A stretch of DNA of 64,000 nucleotides, taken from NCBI RefSeq assembly GCF_039929605.1, contig NZ_JBDSQX010000152.1:14339-78338 (forward strand), written 5' to 3'. The position numbers were made by a program, and so were the translations under genes. This DNA comes from Pelomonas sp039929605. Lineage in GTDB: Bacteria > Pseudomonadota > Gammaproteobacteria > Burkholderiales > Burkholderiaceae_C. The notes below the pieces were generated by a model. That model ran no database searches. It saw only the letters and a list, made by a program, of their open reading frames with translations, and was not told where the DNA came from. Below are positions 26,331 to 35,765 of this stretch, piece after piece. Every line of letters starts with the position of its first letter. Within the stretch, counting starts at the first letter, position 1.

Positions 26331-26689
26331 CCTTCGGGAAGGTCCGCCAGCGGCGCGCGGCGGTTCATGTCCCACGACTGCGGGCCGCGCGGCTTGAAGA
26401 AGCCCGGCACGCCGCTGGTCAGCGTCTGCCGGGTCTGCAGGCCCTGCTGCCACAGCGCCGTCCAGGGGCTGGAGGGCAGTTGCGGCGCAAAGGCCGGCCG
26501 CGTCACGCGTTCCCAGAAGCTGCGCATCGCCACCACCCGATCACCCGGCGCATTGCCGGCGATCAAGGCCGCATTGATGGCGCCGATGGACGTGCCCACC
26601 AGCCAGTCCGGCGGCAGGTTCGCGTCCTCCAGCGCCTCGACAAAGCCCGCCTGGTAGGCGCCCAGCGCGCCGCCGCCCTGGAAGCCATG
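26240..26689 (-). pseudogene. Patatin-like phospholipase remnant, broken at both ends
   Basis: The minus-strand frame reads GFQGGGALGAYQAG (oxyanion loop) and VGTSIGAINAALIAGN (GxSxG nucleophile), then SFWERVTRP and GVPGFFKPR, all patatin features. The frame begins directly after the GST stop codon, in the same frame and without any start codon, and after about 105 clear patatin residues it runs into the palindromic repeat and stops. The second half of the domain with the catalytic Asp is missing. A deletion at the 5' end and element insertion or recombination at the 3' end are inferred. Confidence 0.75.
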
Positions 26690-27313
26690 TCAGAGGTTGA
26701 GTGCGTCGTCACAGGGAATGGCGCGGAACACCGGCAGCGCTTCCATCGCCGCCGCGTGCGCGGCCAGATGCGGGAAGCGAGCGGCCGGTGCCGCGTCGGG
26801 CAGCATGAACTGCGTGAAGGTCCAGGCCACGCCGGCCGTGATGGCGGCCTGCTGAAGACCGGCCTCGCGCGTGTCCAGCGGCTGGGCGGCCAACTCGGCG
26901 TCCAACTCGCCATAGGCGGCATGCAGCTGGCCGGTGACGCGGTCTATCCAGGGCTGATGCAGCTTCTCGGCCGGGCGCAGGCCGCGCTCGTAGACGATCT
27001 GCGCCGTCTTCTCGCAGCCCGCCAGCGCCAGGCCGACGAGGCGCAGTTCGCGCAGCAACGCGGCCGGCTCGGCGGGCATCAGGCTGCGCCCGGCGAGCGC
27101 CTCGGCGTAGATCAGCATCAGCGTCGAGTCCATCAAGACGCTGCCATCGTCGGCGATCAACGTGGGTGCCTTCACGACCGGGTTGATCTGCTGAAACTCG
27201 CCGAAGCCGCGAAACACCGACACGGCCGCATGCTCGAAGGGCAGGCCCAGCAGGCGCATCGAGATGGCGACGCGGCGCACGAAGGGGGAATCGAGGATGC
27301 CGATGAGCTTCAT
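26690..27313 (-). CDS. Glutathione S-transferase family protein
   Basis: 207 residues. N-terminal thioredoxin-like half starts MKLIGILDSPFVRRVAISM with Ser9 at the usual catalytic spot, and has the cis-Pro region VVKAPTLIADDGSVLMDST. The C-terminal half is all-helical. Likely detoxification or stress role. ATG 27313 overlaps the stop of the preceding gene (ATGA). It is the last intact gene of a five-gene operon. Confidence 0.9.
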   Translation of the reverse strand: MKLIGILDSPFVRRVAISMRLLGLPFEHAAVSVFRGFGEFQQINPVVKAPTLIADDGSVLMDSTLMLIYAEALAGRSLMPAEPAALLRELRLVGLALAGCEKTAQIVYERGLRPAEKLHQPWIDRVTGQLHAAYGELDAELAAQPLDTREAGLQQAAITAGVAWTFTQFMLPDAAPAARFPHLAAHAAAMEALPVFRAIPCDDALNL

Positions 27314-27789
27314 GGCGGTGCCGCCTTGTCCAGCTTGGGGAGTCCACTGTCGCGCAACAACCGTTCCAGGAAGTCCTGGCCATGCAGACGTTCGATCTCG
27401 GCCTGCACCACGCGGTTGTAGCCGTCGGCGTAGGCCTGCGACTGCGGCGTGGGCACGGCGCCGCGGCTGATCCAGATGACGCCGTAACGCGTCTTCAGGC
27501 GCTCGGCCCTGGCCAGGTCAGCCTTGCTCGGCGGCTGTTCGAGGAAGGTCTGCAGCTGAAGCAGGCCGTCGTCGAGGTCCTTGCGGGCTTTGGCTTCGCC
27601 GCGTGCAAGCTCCACCACCGGGTTGCCGATGCGCAGGTCGACGGTCGCGACCAGTTGCCGGTCCGTGTGCGTCGAAGGGCCGACGATGCCGAAGCTGTCG
27701 AACAGGTAGAGCACCGTGCCTGCGGCGATCACGCTGGCCAGCACGGCGGCCACCTGAACGCGGCGGGATCGGGGGCGGTGCCATTGCAT
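27310..27789 (-). CDS. Membrane-anchored hypothetical protein
   Basis: 159 residues with one N-terminal TM (about 11-30) and a periplasmic helical domain rich in charged residues (about 55-155). No family recognised. It sits 1 bp after the ABM monooxygenase gene and overlaps the GST gene by 4 bp, so it is cotranscribed. Confidence 0.7.
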   Translation of the reverse strand: MQWHRPRSRRVQVAAVLASVIAAGTVLYLFDSFGIVGPSTHTDRQLVATVDLRIGNPVVELARGEAKARKDLDDGLLQLQTFLEQPPSKADLARAERLKTRYGVIWISRGAVPTPQSQAYADGYNRVVQAEIERLHGQDFLERLLRDSGLPKLDKAAPP

Positions 27790-27790
27790 G

Positions 27791-28090
27791 TCAACGCGCT
27801 CCCAGGCGATGGCCGCCGATGGGCCGCGTGACGCGGTACTCGCCGAAGCTGGCGATCAGCGGCCGGGCCTTGGCGATGACGGCCTGCACCGCCGGCAGCT
27901 TGAGCGAGGCCTGGTGCGCGTCGGCGCTGTCCCAGACTTCGGTGATCCAGACGGTCACGTCGTCGGCCGGGTCCTCGGCAATCACGTAGCTCAGGCAGCC
28001 CGGCATCTCGCCCGTTTCGGCCAGCATCAGCGCGATCAGTTCGGCGCGCCGGCCCTCTGCAGCCTTGAAGCTGCCCATCAATCCATGCAT
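27791..28090 (-). CDS. Antibiotic-biosynthesis-monooxygenase (ABM) fold protein
   Basis: 99 residues. GCLSYVIAEDPADDVTVWITEVWDS with a later HQAS and a ferredoxin-like pattern is typical of ABM/quinol monooxygenase proteins, which oxidise quinols or related aromatics without cofactors. ATG 28090 has AAGGAA upstream; a longer ATG 28114 would overlap the preceding gene. Confidence 0.82.
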   Translation of the reverse strand: MHGLMGSFKAAEGRRAELIALMLAETGEMPGCLSYVIAEDPADDVTVWITEVWDSADAHQASLKLPAVQAVIAKARPLIASFGEYRVTRPIGGHRLGAR

Positions 28091-28094
28091 CGCA

Positions 28095-28622
28095 TCAGTT
28101 CCTTGAATTTCCATTCCGTGCCAGCGGCGCCAGGGCCGCCTGCACGCGAGTCTGCCAGCCGGCGAGCTCGGCCGCGCTCCAGTCCGGCCAGCTCGGCGAC
28201 TGCGCCTCCAGCTCGGCCGCCAGCATGCGCAGGTCGCCCGAGTCCGACACGGCTGCCGCCAGGCTGAGCCGCGCCAGCCATTCCTGCGCCTGGCGCATGC
28301 GTGGATAGGCCGCGAACAGCCAACGCGCCACGTCGGGCCGCGCGCGCCAGTCGGCGCTGCCGAAGCGCTCGACGGCCTGCGCCGTCAGCCGTTGGCCGGC
28401 GCCCAAGCAGTCGAAGGCCACGCAGCCGGAAAACCCCCGCTCGATCAGCCCGTCATGGATGCCGCAGCGGAAGTCCGCGCAGAGATGGTGACAGGCCTTC
28501 TCGGCGGGCTTGTCGAAGCCGAAGCCCTGCACCGCGTCGAAGGGCGGGATCACGCAGCACAGCGCCGCGCAGGCCGAGCAGTCGGCCTTGAGGTGCGCGG
28601 GCAGCTGCAATCCGTTCTTCAC
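28095..28622 (-). CDS. Cysteine-rich putative metal-binding protein
   Basis: 175 residues. The first 75 residues carry a dense cysteine array (CSACAALCC, CHHLCADFRCGIH, CVAFDCLG), reminiscent of YkgJ-type zinc/iron-chelating domains, followed by a helical tail. Function unknown. Overlaps the VOC gene upstream (ATGA) and is followed by the ABM gene after 4 bp. Confidence 0.75.
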   Translation of the reverse strand: MKNGLQLPAHLKADCSACAALCCVIPPFDAVQGFGFDKPAEKACHHLCADFRCGIHDGLIERGFSGCVAFDCLGAGQRLTAQAVERFGSADWRARPDVARWLFAAYPRMRQAQEWLARLSLAAAVSDSGDLRMLAAELEAQSPSWPDWSAAELAGWQTRVQAALAPLARNGNSRN

Positions 28623-29041
28623 TCCGCATCAGGCGACACGCCGACCATCCAGCCCACGCCGAAGGGGTCGGTGACCATGCCGAACAGCGGCGCCCAGAAG
28701 GTCTTGCCCAGCGGCATCGTCACCTTGCCGCCAACGGCGAGCGCGGCAAAGGCCTCGCGGGCGGCGTCGTGGTCGGGGCAGTCCAGCGACAGCGAGAAGC
28801 CCTTGAAGCTGCCTTCGCCCGTGCACATGCCGTCGGACATCATGACCAGCGCGCCGCCGATGTGCACCGAGGCATGCATGATCTTGTTCTCCGAGCCCGG
28901 CGGCAGCATGCCCTCGGGCTGCGGCTCGGGGCTCTCGGAGTTGCGCATCATGAATTCCACACGGGCGCCGAGCGCCTTCTTGTAGAACTCGATGGCCTCT
29001 TCGCAGCGGCCGTCAAAGAACAGGTAGGGGTCGATCTTCAT
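28619..29041 (-). CDS. VOC-superfamily (PhnB/glyoxalase-like) protein
   Basis: 140 residues. Paired beta-alpha-beta-beta-beta units with YLFFDGRCEEAIEFYKKALGA, KIMHASVHIGGALVMMSD and WAPLFGMVTDPFGVGWMV are typical of PhnB-like VOC proteins. Reaction unknown. First gene of the operon that continues through Cys-rich protein, ABM, membrane protein and GST. Confidence 0.88.
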   Translation of the reverse strand: MKIDPYLFFDGRCEEAIEFYKKALGARVEFMMRNSESPEPQPEGMLPPGSENKIMHASVHIGGALVMMSDGMCTGEGSFKGFSLSLDCPDHDAAREAFAALAVGGKVTMPLGKTFWAPLFGMVTDPFGVGWMVGVSPDAE

Positions 29042-29083
29042 CGCGGGTCTCCTGAAGGGGAATGGCCAACTCTAGACCTACTG

Positions 29084-31879
29084 CTACTTGAAGTCGCCTG
29101 CGGTCGAAATGATGAAGTTCTTCGCGTCAATGTGCTTGCGCCAGGCGGCGTTGGCCTGCTCGACGGTGACGGCGGCCAGTGCTTCGTCGCGCTTCTGCGC
29201 CGCCGCCCAGGTCTCGCCGCGCTCGGCCAGGCTGGTCAGGCCGCCGGCCAGTGCGCCGGGGTCGGCACGGCCCTGCTTGCGGCCCTCCAGGATGTCCTTC
29301 TTGGCGCGCGCCAATTCGGCGGCCGTCACGCCGTCGGCGGCCATGCGGGCCACCTCTTCCTGCACGACGGCGATGACGCGCTCGCGCTTGTCGGGCGCGT
29401 AGCTGGCCTGGATGGCGAAGCTGCCTGCCGTGCCCCAGTAGCTCGCGCCCAGCGACGCGCCGATGCCGTAGGTCAGGCCCTCCTTCTGGCGCACGCGCTC
29501 GGACAGCCGGCTCTCCAGCCCGCCGCCGCCGAAGATGTGCACAGCAAGCTCAAGCGCGGCGTAGTCGGGGTCTTCGCTGTTCAGCGGCAACGTCTGGTGC
29601 ATGCGCACGATGGCGTTGGCCTTGTCGCGCGCGATGGCGTCAAAGCGTGCCGGCGGCACGGCCAGGTGCTGCGGCACATGGCGCACGAACTTCGGTGCGG
29701 CGGGCTTCTTCCAGTCGCCGAAGAGCTTGTCCACTTCGGCGGCGAGGCCCTCCGGCAAGGCGCCGACCGCGCTGACCTGGGCCTCGTTGGTCGACCAGTA
29801 GTCGGCGTAAAAGCGCTTCACGTCGTCCAGCGTCGTGGCCTTCAGGTTGGCGATGCGCTCGTCCACGCCCATGACGTAGTCCGGATGCCCGAGGGTGACG
29901 CCGCGCGCCTTGTTGTAGTGGCCGCGCGTGGCCTCCTGGCGCAGCACGCCGGGCTCCTGGCGCGAGGCCTCGATGCCGGCGATGCCGGCCTTGATCTCGC
30001 GGTCGAAGGCGTCCTGCGGCAGCAGCGGCTTGCGCAACGCGTCGGCGGCCACGCGCAAGGCCGGCAGCAGCGTATCGCGCTCGGCGCTGATGAAGAGGGT
30101 GGCGCCCTGGTCGTAGCTGCTGACGTTGAGGCTGGCGCGCAGCTTGATGAGGGCGTCCTGCAGCTGCTGCTTGGTGTAGCCGGCACTGCCCTCGTCCATC
30201 AGCGCGCCGACAAGGCCGGTGCCGTTGCGCGCATAGGTCGCGTCACGTTCGCCCCAGCGCAGCTGCATCTGCAGCACGACGGTGTTGCCGCGCGTCTGCT
30301 TTTGCAGCGTGTGCAAGGCGATGCCGCTCGGCAACGTGGTGCGCTTCATGCGCGACTCCAGCACCGCCGGCACGGGCTCCAGCTGCTCGCCGGCCTCCAC
30401 CTTGGGCGGGCCTTGCAGCGTGGCCAGGCGCTGGTCCAGCGCGGGCGCGGCCGGGATCTCGACGCGCTCCACGGCGTCCGCCGGCAGGTAGCGGCCCAGC
30501 GTGCGGTTGGCGGGCCTGAAGTAGGCCGCGCGCACGCGCTCCACGTCGGCCAGCGTGACCTTGGGAATGTCCTCCATCAACTGGAAGAGCAGGCGCCAGT
30601 CGCCCGCCGCGACCAGGCCCGAGATCTGCTGGATCAACGCCTCGGGGTTCTTCATCCGCTGGCGATAGCTGTTGACGGCGATGTCGCGCACGCGCACCAG
30701 CTCGCTCTCCTCGAACGGCTTGGCGCTGCGGCCCTCGGCAAGGTCCAGCAGCAGCGTCTCGACCTGGCTCACGTCCGCACCCGGCGGCAGCGCCGCGAAG
30801 GCGCTCACGGTGCCCGGGTCGACCCCGCCCGAGCCGCCGATGCCGGCCGCCACGGCCAGCTTGGGCTCAACGATCTGCTTGTAGAGCTGGCCACTGGGTT
30901 GCAGGCTCATCAGCAGGCCGTAGACGATCAGGGCCGGCGTGTCCGGGTGGGTGATGGCCGGCACGTGATAGGCCGCCAGCAGGATGGGCTGGCCGCCCAC
31001 GCGGCGCACGACGACGCTGCGCTCACCATCCTGCGCGGGCTCCACCGTGTAGGGAAGCTGCACGGGCGTGGCCGGCTTGGCGAGGGGGCCGAAATGCTTG
31101 GCGATCAGCGCCAGCGTGGCGGGCTTGTCGAAGGCGCCGGCGATCAGCAGCGTCGCGTTGTCGGGCCGGTAGTAGCGCTTGTAGAAGCCCTGCAGCTTCT
31201 CGATGGGCACGTTCTCGATGTCGCTCTTCGGGCCGATGGTGGCGTGGCCATACGGGTGCCACGCAAAAGCCGCCGCGTTGACGCGCTGGGACAGCACGGC
31301 AAAGGGCTGGTTTTCGCCGCGCTCGAACTCGTTGCGCACCACCGTCATCTCGGTGTCAAGGTCGGCCTTCGCGACGCGGCTGTTGGCCAGGCGGTCGGCT
31401 TCCAGGTCGAGCAGGAAGTCCAGCGTCTCGGCGTTGGCGTTGAAGCTCGCGAAGTAGTTGGTGCGGTCCGCCGTCGTCGTGCCGTTGAACTGGGCGCCAT
31501 GGTCCTTCATCGCGCCGGGAATGTCCTTGTGGCGCTCGGTGCCCTTGAACAGCATGTGCTCCAGCAGATGGGCCATGCCGTACTCGCCCGGCGCCTCGTG
31601 GCGGCTGCCGACGCGGTAGGTGATGTTGACGGTGGTGGTGGTCTGCGTCGCGTCGGGGAACAGCAGGATCTGCAGGCCGTTGGGCAGGCGGTATTCCTCG
31701 ATGCCGCCGAGTTCGCGCACGAAGCTGGGCTCAACGGTAACGGGCGCGGCCACCGTGCGCACCAGCGCAGGCCTGGGCTTGACCTTGGCCACAGGCTGGG
31801 CCTGTGCGCCTCCCAGCGTCAGGCCCAGCAAGGCGACACCCAGGCCTCGCGACACCCACCCATCCAACTTGATCCGCAT
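29084..31879 (-). CDS. M16 family zinc metallopeptidase, exported
   Basis: 931 residues from ATG 31879 with GGAGAGAG upstream. Signal peptide about 1-28. The N-terminal M16 domain has the inverted zinc motif HLLEH (His104-His108), with the downstream Glu in LDTEMTVVRNEFE. A second, inactive M16 half follows (about 480-920), so the protein is a pitrilysin/PqqL-like two-unit peptidase in one chain. Probable periplasmic or outer-membrane peptide degradation. Confidence 0.93.
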   Translation of the reverse strand: MRIKLDGWVSRGLGVALLGLTLGGAQAQPVAKVKPRPALVRTVAAPVTVEPSFVRELGGIEEYRLPNGLQILLFPDATQTTTTVNITYRVGSRHEAPGEYGMAHLLEHMLFKGTERHKDIPGAMKDHGAQFNGTTTADRTNYFASFNANAETLDFLLDLEADRLANSRVAKADLDTEMTVVRNEFERGENQPFAVLSQRVNAAAFAWHPYGHATIGPKSDIENVPIEKLQGFYKRYYRPDNATLLIAGAFDKPATLALIAKHFGPLAKPATPVQLPYTVEPAQDGERSVVVRRVGGQPILLAAYHVPAITHPDTPALIVYGLLMSLQPSGQLYKQIVEPKLAVAAGIGGSGGVDPGTVSAFAALPPGADVSQVETLLLDLAEGRSAKPFEESELVRVRDIAVNSYRQRMKNPEALIQQISGLVAAGDWRLLFQLMEDIPKVTLADVERVRAAYFRPANRTLGRYLPADAVERVEIPAAPALDQRLATLQGPPKVEAGEQLEPVPAVLESRMKRTTLPSGIALHTLQKQTRGNTVVLQMQLRWGERDATYARNGTGLVGALMDEGSAGYTKQQLQDALIKLRASLNVSSYDQGATLFISAERDTLLPALRVAADALRKPLLPQDAFDREIKAGIAGIEASRQEPGVLRQEATRGHYNKARGVTLGHPDYVMGVDERIANLKATTLDDVKRFYADYWSTNEAQVSAVGALPEGLAAEVDKLFGDWKKPAAPKFVRHVPQHLAVPPARFDAIARDKANAIVRMHQTLPLNSEDPDYAALELAVHIFGGGGLESRLSERVRQKEGLTYGIGASLGASYWGTAGSFAIQASYAPDKRERVIAVVQEEVARMAADGVTAAELARAKKDILEGRKQGRADPGALAGGLTSLAERGETWAAAQKRDEALAAVTVEQANAAWRKHIDAKNFIISTAGDFK

Positions 31880-32011
31880 CTGTCTCTCTCCAAGCAGCCG
31901 CATCTTCGGCTTGGCGCGGATTCTGCGTGGTTTTCCGAGGGCGGCCGTTCGTCAGTTCCAAACGCCCCGTTGGGTGCGATTGCAGCCGCCCGATGGCCCG
32001 TCGCCTTGCCG

Positions 32012-33571
32012 CTAGATCCGCCCGAGCAGCATCGCCAAGGCCTGCTCGCCGGCCGGTTTGGTCAGATGCTCATCAAAGCCGGCGGCACGCGAGCGGCGCT
32101 TGTCCTCCTCGGTGCCCCAGCCGGTCAGCGCCACGAGCAGCGTCGTTGCGAAGCGCGGGTCCTGGCGCAGTTGGGTCGCGAACTCGTGGCCCGTCATGCC
32201 CGGCATGCCCACGTCGCAGAAGACGGCCTGCGGCTGGAACACGGGCGCGGCGTCCAGCGCTTCGGCGCCGCTGTGCTGGACGCGCACCTCATGGCCTTCC
32301 AGCGCCAGCAGCATCGCCAGCGACTCTGCGGCGTCCTCGTTGTCGTCCACCACCAGCACACGCAGCGCCTTGTGCGACGGCGCCGCCGCCTCGGGCGCGG
32401 CAGCCACGGTCACCGGCTGCGGTGCCAGCATGGGCAGGCGGATCGTGAAGGTGCTGCCCTGCCCCGGCCCCGGGCTGGCGGCGCTGACCTGGCCGCCGTG
32501 CAGCGCAACCAGGCTGCGCACCAGCGCCAGGCCGATGCCCAGGCCGCCCTGGGCACGCTCCAGTGAACGGTTGACCTGGGCAAACATGTCGAACACCCGG
32601 GCCGTCATGTCGGGCGGCAAGCCCACGCCGCTGTCCTGCACGGTCAGCACCGCCTGCTGGCCTGCGCGCGCCAGCGTGACGGCGATGCGGCCGCCGTCGG
32701 GCGTGTACTTGGCCGCGTTGTTGACGAGGTTGCTCAGCGACTGCGCCAGGCGCGCCGCATCGCCGTCGACCCACAGCGTCTCGTCGGGCAGGTCCACGCT
32801 CAGGTGGTGCCCACCGCGTGCCACCAGGGGCGCGCAGGATTCCAGCGCCGTCTCCACCACGCGGCGCAGGTCCAGGCGCTCACGCTGCAGGATGAGCTTA
32901 CCGGTGGAGATGCGTGACACCTCCAGCAGGTCGTCGATGAGGCGCAGCAGCTGGCTCATCTGCCGGTCCATCATGGCCGTGACGGTCTCGCGCCGGGGCG
33001 CGTCTGCCGGCAACTGCGCCAGCAGCTCCAGCCCGGTGCGGATGGGCGCCAGCGGGTTGCGCAGCTCGTGCGCCAGCGTGGCGAGGAACTCGTCCTTGCG
33101 CTGGTCGGCACGGCGCAGGGAGTGATCGGCCTGCACCAACGTTTCGATCTGGTCGCGGATCTGGTACTGCCAGCGCCGCCCGCGCAGCGCCGTCATCACG
33201 GCGCTGAGCATGGTGCGCATCGACGTGGGCCGGTCCAGCACCGTCAGGTTGCGCAGCCCGGCCTCACTCAGCGTCGGCGTGAGCAAGCCCTGGCGACACA
33301 GGGCCAGCAGCGGCAGGTTGGACCACGCCGGCTGGTTCTGCAGCGCGACGAGCAGACCGGCAAAGCCCGGGCCGGCCAGCGTCAGGTCAGTGAACATCAA
33401 CGCACCGGCGCCGTCGTGGATCAGCTCCTGCGCGTGGCACCAGTCGCGCGCGACGGCGCCCTCCAGGCCGGCCCCCGCCAGCGCGCGCCGCGTGACATCC
33501 GCATCGCGCACCGTCGGCGCGAGGATGATCACCCGCTCGCTGTAGGTCGGCTCAGAGCTGCCCGCCGCCAT
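32012..33571 (-). CDS. Hybrid histidine kinase coupled to KaiC
   Basis: 519 residues, soluble. A receiver-like domain (about 12-130, Asp in MFTDLTLAG), a HisKA domain with His in LATLAHELRNPLAPI, HATPase with VQDSGVGLPPDM and GGLGIGLALVRSLV, and a C-terminal receiver (about 400-519, Asp in AVFCDVGMPGM). It starts 20 bp inside the 3' end of the KaiC gene, so the two are made together. KaiC-kinase pairs are known in several non-cyanobacteria and are linked to stress responses rather than true clocks. Confidence 0.88.
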   Translation of the reverse strand: MAAGSSEPTYSERVIILAPTVRDADVTRRALAGAGLEGAVARDWCHAQELIHDGAGALMFTDLTLAGPGFAGLLVALQNQPAWSNLPLLALCRQGLLTPTLSEAGLRNLTVLDRPTSMRTMLSAVMTALRGRRWQYQIRDQIETLVQADHSLRRADQRKDEFLATLAHELRNPLAPIRTGLELLAQLPADAPRRETVTAMMDRQMSQLLRLIDDLLEVSRISTGKLILQRERLDLRRVVETALESCAPLVARGGHHLSVDLPDETLWVDGDAARLAQSLSNLVNNAAKYTPDGGRIAVTLARAGQQAVLTVQDSGVGLPPDMTARVFDMFAQVNRSLERAQGGLGIGLALVRSLVALHGGQVSAASPGPGQGSTFTIRLPMLAPQPVTVAAAPEAAAPSHKALRVLVVDDNEDAAESLAMLLALEGHEVRVQHSGAEALDAAPVFQPQAVFCDVGMPGMTGHEFATQLRQDPRFATTLLVALTGWGTEEDKRRSRAAGFDEHLTKPAGEQALAMLLGRI

Positions 33572-35051
33572 CGTCGGCCCCTCTCACGGGCACAGGGGTG
33601 CTGCTGAGCTCGACGGGCACGCCCGACATGACGCCGCGCAGATGCGTCAGCGGCGGCCCGACGTGAACGCCCTGCTCATCGAACCAGAGCTGGCGGATGG
33701 TCTCTTCATGCTTGCCGCTGCGCTTCTTGACAACCGAGATGGCCTTGCGCACCGCGCCGGCATGCTCGTACATGCGGAACAGCACGATGGCGTCGGCCAG
33801 GTAGCTGGTGTCCACCACATTGCGCATGCCGGCGCCCATCAGGCCCGACTGCGTCGCGACGATGAAGGTCGCGACACCGTGGTTGTTGAGGTAGCTCAGC
33901 AACTCGTGCAACTGGACGGTTAGCGCGCGCTCTTCCGGCATCGCGTTCAGGTAGCCGTTGAGGCTGTCGATGACGACGACCCGTGCCCCGTCGTTCTCTA
34001 CGGCGTTGCGCACGATGTTGGCGAACTGGCTGGGCAGCACCTCGGCCGGGTCGAGCTGACGAACGACCAGCTTGCCGTCCAGGCCATCGATGTCCATGCC
34101 CAGGCCTTCCAGACGGTCCAGCAGCAGCGTGCGGGACTCCTCAAAGGTGAAGATGGCTGCATGCGTGCCGCGCTGCGCGGCCTGCACCGCGTACTGCGAC
34201 GCGATGGTGGACTTGCCCGCCCCCGCCGGGCCGATGAGCAACGTGGACGTGCCGCGGTCCACACCGCCGCCGAGCAGTTGGTCCAGCGCCGCGATGCCGC
34301 TGGACAGCGTGTCGCGGGCGTAGGCCGAGCCGTGTTCATTGGGCGTGAGCCGTGGGAACACCTGCAGGCCACCGCGGCGGATCAGCAGGTCCTGCTGGCC
34401 GCTGATGAAGTCGCTGCCGCGCAGCTTGGTGACATGCAGTTGCCGCTGGGCCGGCCCGTAGGCAGGCACCCTGCGCTCCAGCGCAATGACGCCATGCGCA
34501 ATGCTGTGCACCTGCGTGTCGATGGTGTCACCCGAGCGGTCATCCAGAAACAGCGCCGTGCACTGGCGGCCGACGAAGAACTGCTTGAGCGCAAGGATCT
34601 GGCGGCGGTAGCGCAGCGAACTCTGGGCCAGCAGGCGCAGCTCGGACAGCGAATCCAGCACCATGCGGCTGGGCTTGCCGCGCTCCACCGCCGCCAGGAT
34701 GCGCCGGGTCGTCTCGTTGAGCTCGACCTCCGAGGGGAGATACATCGTCAGCTCGGTGTCGCCCAGCAGGTCGTCCTCGTCGACGACGAGCTCGACGATC
34801 TCGATGCCGTCCAGCGACAAGCCGTGCGACTCCGCTCCCGCGCGCAGCTCGTCGGCCGTCTCGCTCAGCGTCACGTACAGACAGGGCTCGCCTTCCCGCA
34901 CGCCCTGTATCAGGTACTGCAACGCCAGCGTCGTCTTGCCAGCACCCGGCTCGCCATCGATCAGGTAGACCCGGCCGGCAATCAGCCCGCCATGCAGCAC
35001 CTCATCCAGGCCAGGCACCCCGCTTGCGGAACGGGTTCTGCTCCCAATCAT
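33552..35051 (-). CDS. kaiC: KaiC-like double-domain ATPase
   Basis: 499 residues from ATG 35051 with GGAGAGG upstream. Two RecA-like domains each carry Walker A (GEPGAGKTT near 33-41; GPAGAGKST in the second half) and Walker B (MVLDSLSEL; VVVIDSLNGYL). The second has the EE pair (TFEES). The region matching the KaiC autophosphorylation site reads VVDTSYLAD, so a Ser is kept where the adjacent Thr is replaced by Tyr. KaiB and KaiA are absent. It probably signals through the overlapping hybrid kinase. Confidence 0.9.
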   Translation of the reverse strand: MIGSRTRSASGVPGLDEVLHGGLIAGRVYLIDGEPGAGKTTLALQYLIQGVREGEPCLYVTLSETADELRAGAESHGLSLDGIEIVELVVDEDDLLGDTELTMYLPSEVELNETTRRILAAVERGKPSRMVLDSLSELRLLAQSSLRYRRQILALKQFFVGRQCTALFLDDRSGDTIDTQVHSIAHGVIALERRVPAYGPAQRQLHVTKLRGSDFISGQQDLLIRRGGLQVFPRLTPNEHGSAYARDTLSSGIAALDQLLGGGVDRGTSTLLIGPAGAGKSTIASQYAVQAAQRGTHAAIFTFEESRTLLLDRLEGLGMDIDGLDGKLVVRQLDPAEVLPSQFANIVRNAVENDGARVVVIDSLNGYLNAMPEERALTVQLHELLSYLNNHGVATFIVATQSGLMGAGMRNVVDTSYLADAIVLFRMYEHAGAVRKAISVVKKRSGKHEETIRQLWFDEQGVHVGPPLTHLRGVMSGVPVELSSTPVPVRGADDGGGQL

Positions 35052-35486
35052 TCGCACCTCTCCAGTCAAAGTGGCTGCGTGCGCGCAGCGGCAAGCAGCG
35101 GTGAATTTCAGTGTATTGACGCCAAGCCGTCCGATCGGCTGCGGCGGCCCAAACGAGGTGCTGTCCGACAAGGGCGCGGCGTACACTTCCCCCCGCCTGT
35201 CGCGCGTCTGCTCACTGCCGCGACACCTCGGTAGGCTGGACGCCACGCATCACACCCGCGTCTCCCGGTTTGTCGGCTCCCGCCGGCGCACATCGGTCGT
35301 CACCTGCCTCCAGCGGCGAGCGCCACACTCCCCTTCTCGAATCCGCTTCGAGCCGGCACCGCTGGCGCCGCACCCTCTGCCCAAGCGCGCCCGAACGCGA
35401 CCTTGCGCAACCCATTGACGACCTGCATGACAGGGCCGATCTCGTCCTTCGACGAAGCTCCCCTGACATGCACCCTGGAGATCCTG
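35052..35486. other. Divergent intergenic region
   Basis: 435 bp between the KaiC start and a small plus-strand gene. It must contain promoters in both directions, but I see no strong -35/-10 pair. Open frames here show no recognisable protein features. Confidence 0.5.
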
Positions 35487-35735
35487 ATGAAGCCGGCCCG
35501 CCCCGCCCCCGAAACCCTGCGACGCGACGCGCTTCGCGACGGCTTGCTCGCCACCGTTGACCTGCTCAAGCGCCGCCGCGCTGCCGACATCGACGAGGCC
35601 ACCATCGAGGAGTACGTGACCCTGAACTGGCTCGAATGGCATGGCGGCTCACTGCGGCTGACCACGACGGGCGAGAACATGTGCAAGCACCTGACCTCCG
35701 TGCTCGACCGCAACACTCCGCGCAGCGCGTACTGA
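35487..35735 (+). CDS. Small hypothetical protein
   Basis: 82 residues from ATG 35487 with GGAG six bases upstream; a longer start at 35403 has no such site. The sequence is mixed alpha with a short strand pair (LEWHGGSLRLTTTGENM) that recalls the wing of a small winged-helix protein, but this is weak. No family recognised. Confidence 0.6.
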   Translation: MKPARPAPETLRRDALRDGLLATVDLLKRRRAADIDEATIEEYVTLNWLEWHGGSLRLTTTGENMCKHLTSVLDRNTPRSAY

Positions 35736-35743
35736 CCGCACGC

Positions 35744-35758
35744 CGGGGGCAGCCCCCG
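35744..35758. terminator. Hairpin between convergent small genes
   Basis: GC-only stem (35744-35749 with 35752-35758) without a T tract, between the stops of the genes at 35735 and 35766. Possible weak bidirectional terminator. Confidence 0.4.
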
Positions 35759-35765
35759 AAGCGCT

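Noticed and set aside
28769..32566. Plus-strand open frame of 1265 codons opposite the M16 protease and hybrid kinase
   Set aside because: Antisense shadow of well-supported genes, with the same biased composition.
33552..35051. KaiC gene as evidence of a circadian clock
   Set aside because: No kaiA or kaiB nearby and the phospho-site pair is altered; KaiC-kinase pairs exist in many non-clock bacteria.
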